Below are positions 8,073 to 16,779 of a stretch of DNA of 64,000 bases, piece by piece. The first letter of the stretch is position 1. Each line of letters opens with the position of its first letter. Made by a program: the position numbers and the translations under genes. The DNA is from Trichomonas vaginalis G3 (taxonomy: Eukaryota > Parabasalia > Trichomonadida > Trichomonadidae). The stretch covers positions 9,234,268-9,298,267 of the forward strand of contig NC_067206.1 in assembly GCF_026262505.1 (NCBI RefSeq), given 5' to 3'. The notes under the pieces were generated by a model that had not been told where the DNA came from, ran no database searches, and was given only the letters and a program-made list of their open reading frames with translations.

Positions 8073-8933
8073 ATGCTTCAGGTTGAAAAACAAAGAACAA
8101 AAGTAGCAGATACAAAACCGTTAGACTATATCTTTACAAATGCTGGTAGGACTATTTCAGATGAAGAAATTTCATCCCGAGCATACAGGTTTGACTATCC
8201 AATTCGTTGGCTTCAAAGTCCTTCAGATGCAAAGGCAATAGGATTTAGAAGAGTTTTGTTTTCAAATAGAACTAACGCATTTATGTTCGCAGTATATTTT
8301 CATGGGCAGTATAAAGGTTCTGATGGTCTAATAGACAAATTTGACGAAATGAGAATCTTTACAGTTCGTTCAGACGAAAGTCTTGAGAAAACTCTAAATG
8401 ACTTTCAAACTCAAATGAACAAATATTATTGGGAATTTCAAAAAAAATACGACTCTTTACTAAATGGAACATACTATCTGAAACTAGAATATGACAAGAT
8501 GAACTCCACCGTTTCATTTCAAAAGATTGAAATTAACCCTCCAAGAGATACAGAGTTTTTATTTTGGGAAGTAGACAAACGTTCTTGGGCACAATTTCTT
8601 CGGTTACTAAACCAGAACGAACCATTACCACCAGATGGTCCATTTAAATTTATACTTCCACCAGCAGATTTGATGGTTTATAGAAACGTGTTTGACCCTC
8701 AAAATGTTATGTGTCATGCAAGTTTCAGTTCAAGCAACAATAGTTTTCTATGTATTGGTAAGGACTTTTATGACTTTGCTTCTAAATTCTACGAACCATC
8801 TAGTAACAGTTTCTCTGACTTTCAAGTTTGGTTCACAACAAATGGTGTGCAACATATTATTCCATTGTACTATGACTTTTATCTCGAATTGTCTTTCATA
8901 TATAACTACGGAAAAGTGCTGAAAAAGTATTGA
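8073..8933 (+). CDS. Second copy of the putative minor virion protein family
   Basis: A 286-residue paralogue of the product of 788-1636, with the same beginning (VADTKPLDYIFTNAGR, YRFDYPIRWL, AIGFRRV) and end (CHASFSSSNNSFLC, SDFQVWFTTNG, IIPLYYDFYLELSFIYNY). The middle has diverged. Two paralogues in one element may form a hetero-oligomer or different vertices of a capsid, which is inference. The start follows tttttacatatatta, the motif seen before several start codons here. Confidence 0.7.
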   Translation: MLQVEKQRTKVADTKPLDYIFTNAGRTISDEEISSRAYRFDYPIRWLQSPSDAKAIGFRRVLFSNRTNAFMFAVYFHGQYKGSDGLIDKFDEMRIFTVRSDESLEKTLNDFQTQMNKYYWEFQKKYDSLLNGTYYLKLEYDKMNSTVSFQKIEINPPRDTEFLFWEVDKRSWAQFLRLLNQNEPLPPDGPFKFILPPADLMVYRNVFDPQNVMCHASFSSSNNSFLCIGKDFYDFASKFYEPSSNSFSDFQVWFTTNGVQHIIPLYYDFYLELSFIYNYGKVLKKY

Positions 8934-9046
8934 ATGTGAAGATATTAGAAAATAACATTTTTTCTAACATCATAGAAAACTCATGAAAACAATTTATTTT
9001 TGACACTTTCACAAAAAACATAAAAAAGTGAGTTAAAATGAGATGT

Positions 9047-9409
9047 TTACTGAACTGGTTGGATGTCGCCTTCTGAGGTTATGTAGAACGGCTGACCCGA
9101 GAAGTGGAACAGTGCTCTGAGAATTTGTATAATTCGTGGAATTGGACTCTCTCTGTTTGGAAGTTGTATCCATGGGCGCTTTGCAAAGAACTTGAGAAAA
9201 GCTTCTTTCTTTGCTTGCTTTATGTCGTCGTAGGCTGTCCCGTCTGGTATTTGAATTGGAATTCCAGTCGAAGTCTCGAGATTCAAGGCAGCCCTTCCAG
9301 AAATAGTGGTAAACTTGACCTTGGGCTTCATGACCTTGCGCAAGTAGTCTTTTACGCAGTCGTTAAGTTCAATGAGGTAAATTGCCTCGTCAAGTCTTTC
9401 TTGCATTCC
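9047..9409 (-). CDS. Maverick hypothetical protein, ~120 aa
   Basis: The supported part begins MQERLDEAIYLIELND and ends YITSEGDIQPVQ. The open frame continues upstream into the hairpin-repeat array, so the start was taken at the first Met before it. The codons are more GC-rich than in the neighbours, as in the gene at 63845 of element C. The family is not recognised. Confidence 0.5.
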   Translation of the reverse strand, partial: GMQERLDEAIYLIELNDCVKDYLRKVMKPKVKFTTISGRAALNLETSTGIPIQIPDGTAYDDIKQAKKEAFLKFFAKRPWIQLPNRESPIPRIIQILRALFHFSGQPFYITSEGDIQPVQ

Positions 9410-9414
9410 AAGTT

Positions 9415-9748
9415 CTTCCATCCGACAGGAAAATATTTTCCGGACAAAGGGAAAAATTTTTCCTTCCGACAGGAAGAACTCTTCCATCCGACAGGAAAAT
9501 ATTTTCCGGACAAAGGGAAAAATTTTTCCTTCCGACAGGAAAAGTTCTTCCAGTTGTCCGTCCGTAAATCATTCAAATTTTCGAAAATTGAGAACTTTTT
9601 GGTCGAACTTTCGAAAAAATTTTCCATCCGACAGGAAAAAATTTTCCGGACAAAGGGAAAAAAATTTCCTTCCGACAGGAAAAGTTCTTCCTTCCGACAG
9701 GAAAAGTTCTTCCTTCCGACAGGAAAAGTTTTTCCTTCCGACAGGACA
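9415..9748. repeat. Array of short TTTTCC...GGAAAA inverted repeats
   Basis: The stretch is built from variants of two words, TTCCTTCCGACAGGAAAA and TTTTCCGGACAAAGGGAAAA. Each can fold on itself through TTTTCC/GGAAAA. The array lies between two divergent genes, and long frames across it on both strands are by-products of the repeat. Confidence 0.85.
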
Positions 9749-9755
9749 CAAACGA

Positions 9756-10154
9756 ATGTCCGACGTCCCACCAACCGAGTCCATTCCCAAACCAGAGGAA
9801 CCTAAAGAACCACAACAGTCTCCTCAGCAACCTCAGTTCCAGCAAGTACCTCCGAATTACTACCAATTTCCACCTCAAGGTTACTACCCACCACAAAGCT
9901 TCCCGAACTACCCTCCTCAGCCTATGCCTTACTTCCCCAACCCTTGGATGTTCCAGCAAGCTCCACCCCAACAATTCCAATCTCAGTCCAAGAGAGACCA
10001 AGACTTCGAAGAAGGTCTGAACCGCTTACGCAAAGAGTATGCTACAGCTCCAATTGAGAGAAAGTTGTTCCCGGACCAAAAATATAATTTAGGTGAAGAG
10101 GTGAGATTTCACCTGTTTTTTTACCTCATTTTTCACCCTCTTGAATTTTCATGA
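9756..10154 (+). CDS. Pro/Gln/Tyr-rich protein, ~132 aa
   Basis: The start is taken at the ATG right after the hairpin array. Most of the product is low-complexity Pro, Gln and Tyr (QQPQFQQVPPNYYQFPPQGY), followed by a charged stretch, KRDQDFEEGLNRLRKEYATA. The 3' end runs into the first dispersed hairpin repeat, so the true C-terminus is uncertain. It could be a disordered virion or tegument-type protein. Confidence 0.5.
   Translation: MSDVPPTESIPKPEEPKEPQQSPQQPQFQQVPPNYYQFPPQGYYPPQSFPNYPPQPMPYFPNPWMFQQAPPQQFQSQSKRDQDFEEGLNRLRKEYATAPIERKLFPDQKYNLGEEVRFHLFFYLIFHPLEFS
10091..10139. repeat. Dispersed hairpin repeat, GGTGA type
   Basis: An outer stem AGGTGAA/TTCACC-CT encloses an inner stem GGTGA/TTCACC. 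It is one member of a family also at 10245, 11329, 11506, 25577, 35983 and 55376. Confidence 0.75.
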
Positions 10155-10193
10155 ATTTTATATATTAATGTTTTCGTTATGCCACTTTGTGCC

Positions 10194-10214
10194 GTCAGTC
10201 AGTCAGTCAGTCAG
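10194..10214 (+). repeat. GTCA tetranucleotide microsatellite
   Basis: About five tandem GTCA units between two hairpin repeats. Confidence 0.9.
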
Positions 10215-10244
10215 TTTAGGAAATTTACACCAAAAATATAATTT

Positions 10245-10281
10245 AGGTGAAGAGGTGAGATTTCACCTCTTTTTTCACCCT
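10245..10281. repeat. Dispersed hairpin repeat, GGTGA type
   Basis: A second copy of the 10091 hairpin with the same outer and inner stems. The sequence around both copies (ataatttaggtgaagaggtg and cttgaattttcatgaattt) is duplicated as well. Confidence 0.75.
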
Positions 10282-10369
10282 CTTGAATTTTCATGAATTT
10301 CCTTAAGATAGAAAAAATAAAGTTAGTTTTATTTTTATTTATTTTTTTATTTTGTATGTAAGAACAGAA

Positions 10370-11308
10370 ATGTCAACAATCGGCACAACAACAATTCAAA
10401 CAACTACAGCACCAAACTCGTTAGTCATGAATCCAACATCTATGTTAGTAGAAATGAAAAGCTTCATTCCTTCTTCATATACTTTCGAAACAGAAATCCA
10501 GAAGATAAAGCAGGAACTTTTAACAAGTAATTTAGACTGTAGTGCGAAAGATGAAACAAATGAACAGTATCTTTATGAAATGCAGGACCTCATCGACCAT
10601 TTACCCAAATTGCCTGAAATCCAACAACAAAAACTAACTATTCCTGAATTCGATGAAATTGAAGTCAAAGCAACTGACTCAGTAGAAATAAAGAAGTTCA
10701 TACGAAAGGTAAATTATGAATTCCTTGGTTTTCATTGCAACCATAAAGTTATGGACAAAGATTGCGACATGGTATATAAGAACATCTCTGACATATATAA
10801 ATCTGGGGAGTTTAAGACATACGACAACTTTGTTTCATTAGCTGCAAAATGTGTATGGCAGATAAGAGATAAAGACAGAAGAGGTAAGGTATGGCATGAA
10901 CAGATAAAACCAACTGCTTCAGATTTAAAGAAAACCATTGACGCCTTAGTTGTTTTAGCAGGTAAGGTTTCAGAATATAACGCAAAAATGAACCCGCAAT
11001 GTTCTAAATGTAAAGCAGCAATTAGGAAATATAACTACTCAGTAAAAGAGATAGAACGTATGCGAAACGACTATGCAGACTTAAAGAAAGAAGCAGAAAA
11101 GCCAGCAGAAAATAAAATGGACATGTTAGAATTTCTGAACAAAAACTATCCAACAGCAGAAGATTTCCTTCTATCCGACGTCAAGAAGAAGTATAAAGAA
11201 ACTTTCGGCATTGTTAAAACATTCGATGTACTAAAAGAAGAAATAGAAGCTACGAAACTGTTTAGGATTTCAAATATACATCGTACAATTCATGTAAAAC
11301 GCTTATAA
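10370..11308 (+). CDS. Maverick hypothetical protein, ~312 aa
   Basis: The start is taken at ATG before STIGTTTIQTTT, which parallels the MSTTENTTTV start of the KilA-N gene at 12035; the upstream sequence of both genes is also alike. The body is helix-rich and charged. It contains one CxxC (NPQCSKCKAA) and a coiled-coil-like stretch after it. No family is recognised. It and the KilA-N gene appear to sit in a duplicated cassette framed by hairpin repeats. Confidence 0.6.
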   Translation: MSTIGTTTIQTTTAPNSLVMNPTSMLVEMKSFIPSSYTFETEIQKIKQELLTSNLDCSAKDETNEQYLYEMQDLIDHLPKLPEIQQQKLTIPEFDEIEVKATDSVEIKKFIRKVNYEFLGFHCNHKVMDKDCDMVYKNISDIYKSGEFKTYDNFVSLAAKCVWQIRDKDRRGKVWHEQIKPTASDLKKTIDALVVLAGKVSEYNAKMNPQCSKCKAAIRKYNYSVKEIERMRNDYADLKKEAEKPAENKMDMLEFLNKNYPTAEDFLLSDVKKKYKETFGIVKTFDVLKEEIEATKLFRISNIHRTIHVKRL

Positions 11309-11328
11309 AATAACTGGGGTGAAAAATT

Positions 11329-11364
11329 AGGTGAAAAAAGAGGTGAAATCTCACCTCTTCACCT
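11329..11364. repeat. Dispersed hairpin repeat, inverted copy
   Basis: The run aggtgaaaaaagaggtgaaa, then tctcacctcttcacct, forms nested stems. It is preceded by a unit (tgtaaaacgcttataaaata) that recurs before the copy at 11506. Confidence 0.75.
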
Positions 11365-11505
11365 AAAATATATTTTTGCTGAATTCAGCAACAAAATTCT
11401 GAGTAAAATGGCATATGGCATGTGTCAAACCGTTGAGTTTTCACAAAATTTAAAAAATAACGTTTACCATGTAAAACGCTTATAAAATAACTGGGGTGAA
11501 AAATT

Positions 11506-11541
11506 AGGTGAAAAAACAGGTGAAATCTCACCTCTTCACCT
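11506..11541. repeat. Dispersed hairpin repeat, inverted copy
   Basis: Near-identical to the copy at 11329, and part of the same duplicated block. Confidence 0.75.
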
Positions 11542-11569
11542 AAACATTATTTTTGCTGAAAAATGACCA

Positions 11570-11945
11570 AATTTCATGAATTTCCTCATATGCTTGCTTC
11601 CCTCGGAAAACCGAGAGAAGAGATTCCGTACGAAAATCGCAAGAATTTGGCTCCTGGTTTGAAAGGATATTATGTACATAGACTTCTTGTAAATGCTGTT
11701 GCAATGTGGGCTTCACCTAAAATATATTTTTATTGAATTCAGCACAAAAATCATGAATTTCCTCATATGCTTGCTTCCCTCGGAAAACAGTGAAGAACAG
11801 CGAGTAGGTAAAAAAACCCAGTCGCCAAAACTCTATGAAAATCGCAAGAATTTGGCTCCTGGTTTGAAAGGATATTATGTACATAGACTTCTTGTAAATG
11901 CTGTTGCAATGTGGGCTTCACCTAAAATATATTTTTATTGAATTC
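11570..11945 (+). pseudogene. Two KilA-N domain fragments in tandem
   Basis: Two stretches encode the KilA-N core seen in the gene at 12035 (LYENR, GLKGYYVHRLLVNAVAMWASP). Each is followed by taaaatatatttttattgaa and a shared ttcagcacaaaaatcatgaa block. They look like remnants from repeated cassette duplication and are not whole genes. Confidence 0.7.
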
Positions 11946-12034
11946 AGCACAAAAATCATGAATTTCCTTAAGATAGAAAAAATAAAGTTAGTTTTATTTT
12001 TATTTATTTTTTTATTTTGTATGTAAAGACAGTA

Positions 12035-12874
12035 ATGTCAACAACAGAGAACACAACAACAGTTATAGTCCATGAAGCTATAAATGAAGAATACGAGTAC
12101 ATACAGTTTAACAAACAACTCCGTCTCATTCGTTCAGTCAAAGATGACATGTACCAAATGCAAAGTATTTTGACAGCATGTTTTGCTCCAGATACTAAGA
12201 AACCACAAGACTGGTTTAGGAACCAAAGCACTATTGAACTATTAAATGAAGCTGAAAATTCGACTACGAGAAATCCCGTAGTCGCAAAAACTCGAGTGGG
12301 AGAAAAACCCCAGTCGCCAAAACTCTATGAAAATCGTGAAAAATTGCCAAACGGTTTGAGAGGATATTATGTACATAGACTTCTTGTAAATGCTGTTGCA
12401 ATGTGGGCTTCGCCTCGTTATGCTTGGTATATTTACAGACTTCTTGACGAAATTCATAGACAAGAACGTGAAGAGATGGAAAACAAGCTTGAAGCAAAAG
12501 ACAAAAGCATTCAGAAAAGAATACCACGTTCGGTACCAAAAGGAAAGGAAAAGAACTATAAGTATATGATTTATACTGAAGAGATGGAAAATGAAGAAGA
12601 TAAAGATATGGTTATGTTGCATTTAGTCAGAAGAAACAACAAAAGCTTTTACGACCTTGCTAAGATTTACAAATCTGACAGAAATTGGTTCTATCGCGAA
12701 AACTTACCGATTTCAATGACCCCAAATGAAGATGTGAAACAAATAGTTCAAGATACGTTACCTCAAACACACTATGATATGAAAGGTTGTACAATACTTA
12801 CCTTCAAAGAAGACTTACCGCTACTGAAAGAAAAAATAACAGAGTATTTTGACAACTTCAAACAAGCAGAGTAA
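12035..12874 (+). CDS. KilA-N domain protein
   Basis: A ~279-residue product, with the start taken at ATG before STTENTTT. Residues ~80-140 carry a KilA-N-type DNA-binding core (SPKLYENREKLPNGLRGYYV, HRLLVNAVAMWASPRYAWYI). This is followed by a coiled coil (EEMENKLEAKDKSIQKR) and a C-terminal region (KYMIYTEEMEN, FYDLAKIYKSDRNWFYREN) like that of large-DNA-virus KilA-N proteins. KilA-N proteins bind DNA and are common in poxviruses, mimiviruses and phages; the role here is probably regulatory. Fragments of the same gene lie just upstream. Confidence 0.8.
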   Translation: MSTTENTTTVIVHEAINEEYEYIQFNKQLRLIRSVKDDMYQMQSILTACFAPDTKKPQDWFRNQSTIELLNEAENSTTRNPVVAKTRVGEKPQSPKLYENREKLPNGLRGYYVHRLLVNAVAMWASPRYAWYIYRLLDEIHRQEREEMENKLEAKDKSIQKRIPRSVPKGKEKNYKYMIYTEEMENEEDKDMVMLHLVRRNNKSFYDLAKIYKSDRNWFYRENLPISMTPNEDVKQIVQDTLPQTHYDMKGCTILTFKEDLPLLKEKITEYFDNFKQAE

Positions 12875-13016
12875 ATGAACTCTTTTTTTTATTGACTTTT
12901 TACAATTTGAACTTTGTTTGCGTAGATATGAATTCTGAAAGAAGTATGAGGGTCTTGTATGACTTTGTACTTCTCCCATAGTTCATGTCTGTCAAACTTA
13001 CCTGCCATGGACTCTT

Positions 13017-13760
13017 TCATAAGTTCCATGAAATCGTCTTCGGACAATCAGGGAAAAGTATAATGTCAGTAAGTATTCTCTTTACATCCTTACTTAAACT
13101 CTTTGCTGTCTGTACACATATTACGACTGAGATGTTAAAGTGTCTGAGCTTCTTAAGAATTCGACACATATCTTGTTCTCTATTCTTTAACAAAGGATGA
13201 GAGGCGAAATCATCTAAGATAAGAAGACACCTATGAGGGTAAGTCTTCCAATCGTAAGATTGCAATTTCTTCGAAATGTATTCTATCTCTTTCTGTTTGT
13301 TTCTGAAGTGTTTCATCTCTAATATTCTCTGCATTTCCTCATTAGGGTCTTTGAACTTAGAATTTATATACTCATTTATAGCATTATACTTCAAAACTCT
13401 TCTTTGGTACTTCTTTATCCAATCTAACAACTCAGTATCCTTTATACATACTAACTTAGACTTCTTTATAATATCTTTGAACGAATTGACGGTTTGGTCA
13501 AATTGACCAGAAGTACTACAAATAACAACTAACTCATAGAATGGGTTCTTCTCATCTAGTTCTTGTTGTTGTGCAGCCATTTTAAGATAAGTGAAAGTCT
13601 TACCAGACCCAGGTGGTGCAATTAGACCTGTTATACCATTCTGAGCAAATAAGAACTTGTCATGTATAGGCTTTATCTGAGCATTTTCTAACTTCCTCTT
13701 GTTCTTGTTTAAAACATTCTCAAATTTCTTGTCAATGTCAGCAAACTTTTTTTCTAACAT
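13017..13760 (-). CDS. Genome-packaging ATPase (A32/FtsK-HerA type)
   Basis: This is an ATPase expected to drive element DNA into capsids. Walker A is GLIAPPGSGKT at residues ~45-55 and Walker B is CLLILDDF at ~178-185, followed by ISVVICVQTAKSL, a typical position for the sensor glutamine. The start is taken at MLEKKFADID because a longer frame would run through the divergent gene at 13797. The gene may not be whole at its C-terminal side. Confidence 0.82.
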   Translation of the reverse strand: MLEKKFADIDKKFENVLNKNKRKLENAQIKPIHDKFLFAQNGITGLIAPPGSGKTFTYLKMAAQQQELDEKNPFYELVVICSTSGQFDQTVNSFKDIIKKSKLVCIKDTELLDWIKKYQRRVLKYNAINEYINSKFKDPNEEMQRILEMKHFRNKQKEIEYISKKLQSYDWKTYPHRCLLILDDFASHPLLKNREQDMCRILKKLRHFNISVVICVQTAKSLSKDVKRILTDIILFPDCPKTISWNL

Positions 13761-13796
13761 ATTTTTAGAAAAATTAAAAATTTTATCTTTTAGAAA
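13761..13796. promoter_or_regulatory. 36-bp divergent start region
   Basis: The AT-only spacer between the ATPase start (minus) and the 13797 start (plus). It contains attttatcttttagaaa next to the plus-strand ATG, matching the start-proximal motif of other genes. Confidence 0.45.
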
Positions 13797-14249
13797 ATGT
13801 CTAGCGATTTCGCTATCTATATTCGAGACAAGCTTTTCGACAGCAAAACATCTGTCGACCATAAAATCTTACATAGTGTAAACAAGAAAGGGGAATTTGT
13901 TCTAAAGTTCTGTTTCTGGGAATATGACAAGAACCATAAAACATTAAGCAGAGCAGTCTTAAAATTTGTCAATGACAGACTTGTTGACAGAGATGACACC
14001 GATTGGAAAGATGAAGTCCAACAAAAGTTCTTAGAATGCAAAGAAGACACATGCGCTGTTCTTGAAGATGAAATAGAAAACAGAATAGATGAGCTATTAA
14101 AGGACAAAGAACTTTTACATAAATATGGTTGCGCCAAATTTGACATAACTCCACCAGAAAAGAAGAAGAGAGAAAAGAAAGAAAAGAAAGTAGAAGAAGA
14201 GAAGAAAGAACCTGAACCAGTTCCAGAGAAAAAGAAATTTGACATGTAA
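13797..14249 (+). CDS. Maverick hypothetical protein with Lys/Glu tail, 150 aa
   Basis: A globular N-terminal part (SSDFAIYIRDKLFDSKTSVD, FVLKFCFWEYDKN) is followed by an acidic helical stretch and a strongly charged tail of KKREKKEKK and EEEKKEPEP type. No family is recognised. It is convergent with the 14266 gene and divergent from the ATPase. Confidence 0.65.
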   Translation: MSSDFAIYIRDKLFDSKTSVDHKILHSVNKKGEFVLKFCFWEYDKNHKTLSRAVLKFVNDRLVDRDDTDWKDEVQQKFLECKEDTCAVLEDEIENRIDELLKDKELLHKYGCAKFDITPPEKKKREKKEKKVEEEKKEPEPVPEKKKFDM

Positions 14250-14265
14250 AAATAAAATTTTATTT

Positions 14266-14685
14266 TTAGAACATTTCTGGGTCAATGTCAATGTTCTCTT
14301 CCTCTTTAGGAGTAAACACTGGCTTAGACTCTAAAATCTTTTTACCCAATTTACCTTGAACTTCTACAACTTTAGACTCATAATATTCATAGTCGTCTGT
14401 CTTCTTTGGTTCATAAGGTATAACAAGTTTGTATGCTTTGCCTTCTTTAAGGTTTGAGAACCTTCTGTCAAAACTTTCTTTGACTGTTAACAAACCTTCT
14501 ATGTCTAAGTCTTCAAATTTCGCACCATTTTTAGTCACAATAGCAAACTTAACTGGTTCGATGTTCCAAACTTTGCTGAATGAAGACTTTTCAAAATGGT
14601 AGAAGTAAACATTCAAATATGTGAATGGGTCTAGTTCTTCTTTAAGTCCTGACATGTACTTGTTTACTGAGATGAATTTCGTCAT
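14266..14685 (-). CDS. Maverick hypothetical protein, 139 aa
   Basis: The compact product starts MTKFISVNKYMSGLKEELDP and ends EENIDIDPEMF. The middle has alternating hydrophobic strands (VKFAIVTKNGAKFEDLDIEG, AYKLVIPYEP), suggesting a beta fold. Its place just downstream of the helicase on the same strand suggests a replication role such as a single-strand-binding protein, but nothing in the sequence proves this. Confidence 0.6.
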   Translation of the reverse strand: MTKFISVNKYMSGLKEELDPFTYLNVYFYHFEKSSFSKVWNIEPVKFAIVTKNGAKFEDLDIEGLLTVKESFDRRFSNLKEGKAYKLVIPYEPKKTDDYEYYESKVVEVQGKLGKKILESKPVFTPKEEENIDIDPEMF

Positions 14686-14721
14686 CTTTTCTATCGGATA
14701 AAAAAAATATTTTTTTTAAAT

Positions 14722-15957
14722 TTACTCAGAAAAATTTTTCTTTGTATATACACCATTCTGAACATCTAAAAGACTTTTGACATTTGCCAAGAATGTACGT
14801 TTAGAAGCTGCCATATAACCATATTCTTGACAATATTGTTTATATTCATCATATAAAGACTTTTCATCTAAACACTCAAAGTCGCTTTCTTCTATGAACA
14901 GTTCATATACACTCTTGTTTGCTTCTAACAATGTTTGTCTCTCTTCGGTATGTGGAATTTGTCTTGGATTGAACTTAGAAATATCTAATGTCATGAAATA
15001 TGAGAACAAGTGGTTGTAAAAGTCAGATGTCAAAGTTTCTGCTAAGTCGTCAAAATATTCTGTATCTTGCATATGAGAATCTGACGTTCTGACAACTACA
15101 TATCTTCTGTCAGAACTTTCTAACTTCATCGGAACAGCATTGTTTGAAACCATAATGAAGTTTGCAACATTTTCACAAACTCTTTGGTCTTTATACTTTC
15201 TTTCAACAACTCCAACTTTGTCTGTTATAAGACTCTTCAAAGCATCTGAGTTCAAAACTTTTGTTGTATCTATACTTTGAAGTTCATTGCAAACTATAAG
15301 TTTCATATTCTCTATTGAGGAGTTAAACTTGCCACAGATGTTTTCTAAGTTTGTCATATTCGGATTCGAATAACCTTCTAACAGTTTGCACAAAATATCT
15401 GTAAAGAAAGTATTCTTACCAGTTCCTTGTTTTCCAATTATAATGAGAGCAGTTTCATTTTTAGCACTTGGATGTTGTAAGATGTTTGCAAACCAACATA
15501 AGATATACTCATAAACCTTTTCGTTTCCATTGCATATAATTTCTTTGACATGGTCTAACCAAGCTTCTATAATATTTTCTTTCCATTCTACTTGTTCATA
15601 TTTATATCCAGTGAAGATAGAATAGAAGTTTGGAGAAGGTGTATAGAACTTTATACCACGAACTGAAAAATCTTCTAACTTTGACAATAAGATATCCCAA
15701 GCATCTAACATCTTCATTCCAACTTGTACAACTTTTATTTTCTTAAGTTTCTGTCTACATTCTTGTTCTGAAACTATTGTTGCTCTTGGTTTGTTAAAGA
15801 CAACATCCCATTCTTTCATGACATAACATTCTGGGGCAGAGTCAACATAAATGACTAAACGTTTCAAATTCTCGACTGCTTTGTTATAGTCTCTAAATGG
15901 ACACATATTTCTGAATGCTTGGAAGTCATAAAAATCTGAAACATCTATTCTGTACAT
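14722..15957 (-). CDS. Superfamily-3-type replicative helicase
   Basis: A 411-residue product. Walker A is IIIGKQGTGKNTFF (GKQGTGKN at 175-182), Walker B is ENMKLIVCNEL (~217-226), a sensor-like NFIMVSNNAVP sits at ~266-276, and an SSDRRYVVV arginine element is at ~281-289. This order is that of virus SF3 helicases of the D5/NrS-1 group, which unwind DNA during element replication. Element B has a clear relative at 31603-34130 (IGKQGTGKN, ENMKLIVCNEL, IIMISNN). The part before residue 130 resembles the C-terminal end of a primase linker and has no primase motif that I can see. Confidence 0.85.
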   Translation of the reverse strand: MYRIDVSDFYDFQAFRNMCPFRDYNKAVENLKRLVIYVDSAPECYVMKEWDVVFNKPRATIVSEQECRQKLKKIKVVQVGMKMLDAWDILLSKLEDFSVRGIKFYTPSPNFYSIFTGYKYEQVEWKENIIEAWLDHVKEIICNGNEKVYEYILCWFANILQHPSAKNETALIIIGKQGTGKNTFFTDILCKLLEGYSNPNMTNLENICGKFNSSIENMKLIVCNELQSIDTTKVLNSDALKSLITDKVGVVERKYKDQRVCENVANFIMVSNNAVPMKLESSDRRYVVVRTSDSHMQDTEYFDDLAETLTSDFYNHLFSYFMTLDISKFNPRQIPHTEERQTLLEANKSVYELFIEESDFECLDEKSLYDEYKQYCQEYGYMAASKRTFLANVKSLLDVQNGVYTKKNFSE

Positions 15958-15986
15958 TTTTATAAAAATAAAAAAATAATATTTTT

Positions 15987-16771
15987 TTATTCTTGACTTT
16001 GTTGTTCCATTTGTTGCATTTGTTGTTCTTGAACTATTTGTTGTTGAAGTTGTTCTTGTAATACAATACTTTCACCAGTTGCATCTTCCAATTCGAAACT
16101 TTCTGCCGTCATTGACAAATACATAGGACATAAAAGTTTTACAGGAACAAAGTTTGCGTCAACTAATGTCAACGTTATACTTGCCAAAGTGTTTGAGTTC
16201 ACTAAGGTTGAAAATTCTGCATTCGAATGAACAATAGGCAAACCAGCAGAGAAAGTATTGTTTATACGCATAAGTATCTTTTGGTCATAATAGTTTCTGT
16301 CGACATTCGAATAACACTTTGAACCTAAGTTTGAAACAATATATAAGATTGGTGTGTCAATGGAATAGACATTCCTTGTATGACACCTTTTCCTGTTATA
16401 GGAAACTGTTGGTAGTAAAAACCAGAAATAAGTTTTGTATTATAGCTCATATCGTTTATGTAAACTCAGTCGGACATCCAAACATAATGAAACCTGCTCT
16501 AGTTGCAGCACATGTTACACCCGTACTTAAAGTATTAAATAAGTCAACAAAACCTGTTGGTGGTATATCTGAGTAAGTATCTTCAAAGGAGTATTTTTTA
16601 CCATTCACAACAATAAAGTCTTCTGGTATCAAAAGAGCAAAACAGGCTTTAGTCGTCATTGTGTTTAAGGTTAGTTTACAATATCGTCCTTGAGGACTTT
16701 GTAAGTTTGTTGTTATAGAATTATATGACTCGGGTTTTTAGTCGTAATAGTATAAACCATTATGTCTTCTG
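15987..16771 (-). pseudogene. Broken Maverick gene, beta-rich product
   Basis: Several reading segments on the minus strand belong to one region between the helicase and the next gene. They include VDLFNTLSTGVTCAATRAGF and INNTFSAGLPIVHSNAEF and end in a Gln-rich tail (QQQIVQEQQMQQMEQQ). The region looks broken, with more than one break. Strand-rich segments and the neighbouring capsid genes suggest a structural protein; this is weak. Confidence 0.5.
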
Positions 16772-16779
16772 CCATTTAC

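Noticed and set aside
9104-9805. 233-codon plus-strand frame with repeated LPSDRK/FLPTGK peptides
   Set aside because: It runs through the hairpin array and antisense to the more natural minus-strand gene at 9047-9409.
14266-14685. Maverick cysteine protease
   Set aside because: I looked for the adenovirus-type protease expected in Polintons here and elsewhere in A and saw no His/Cys motif pair I would defend.
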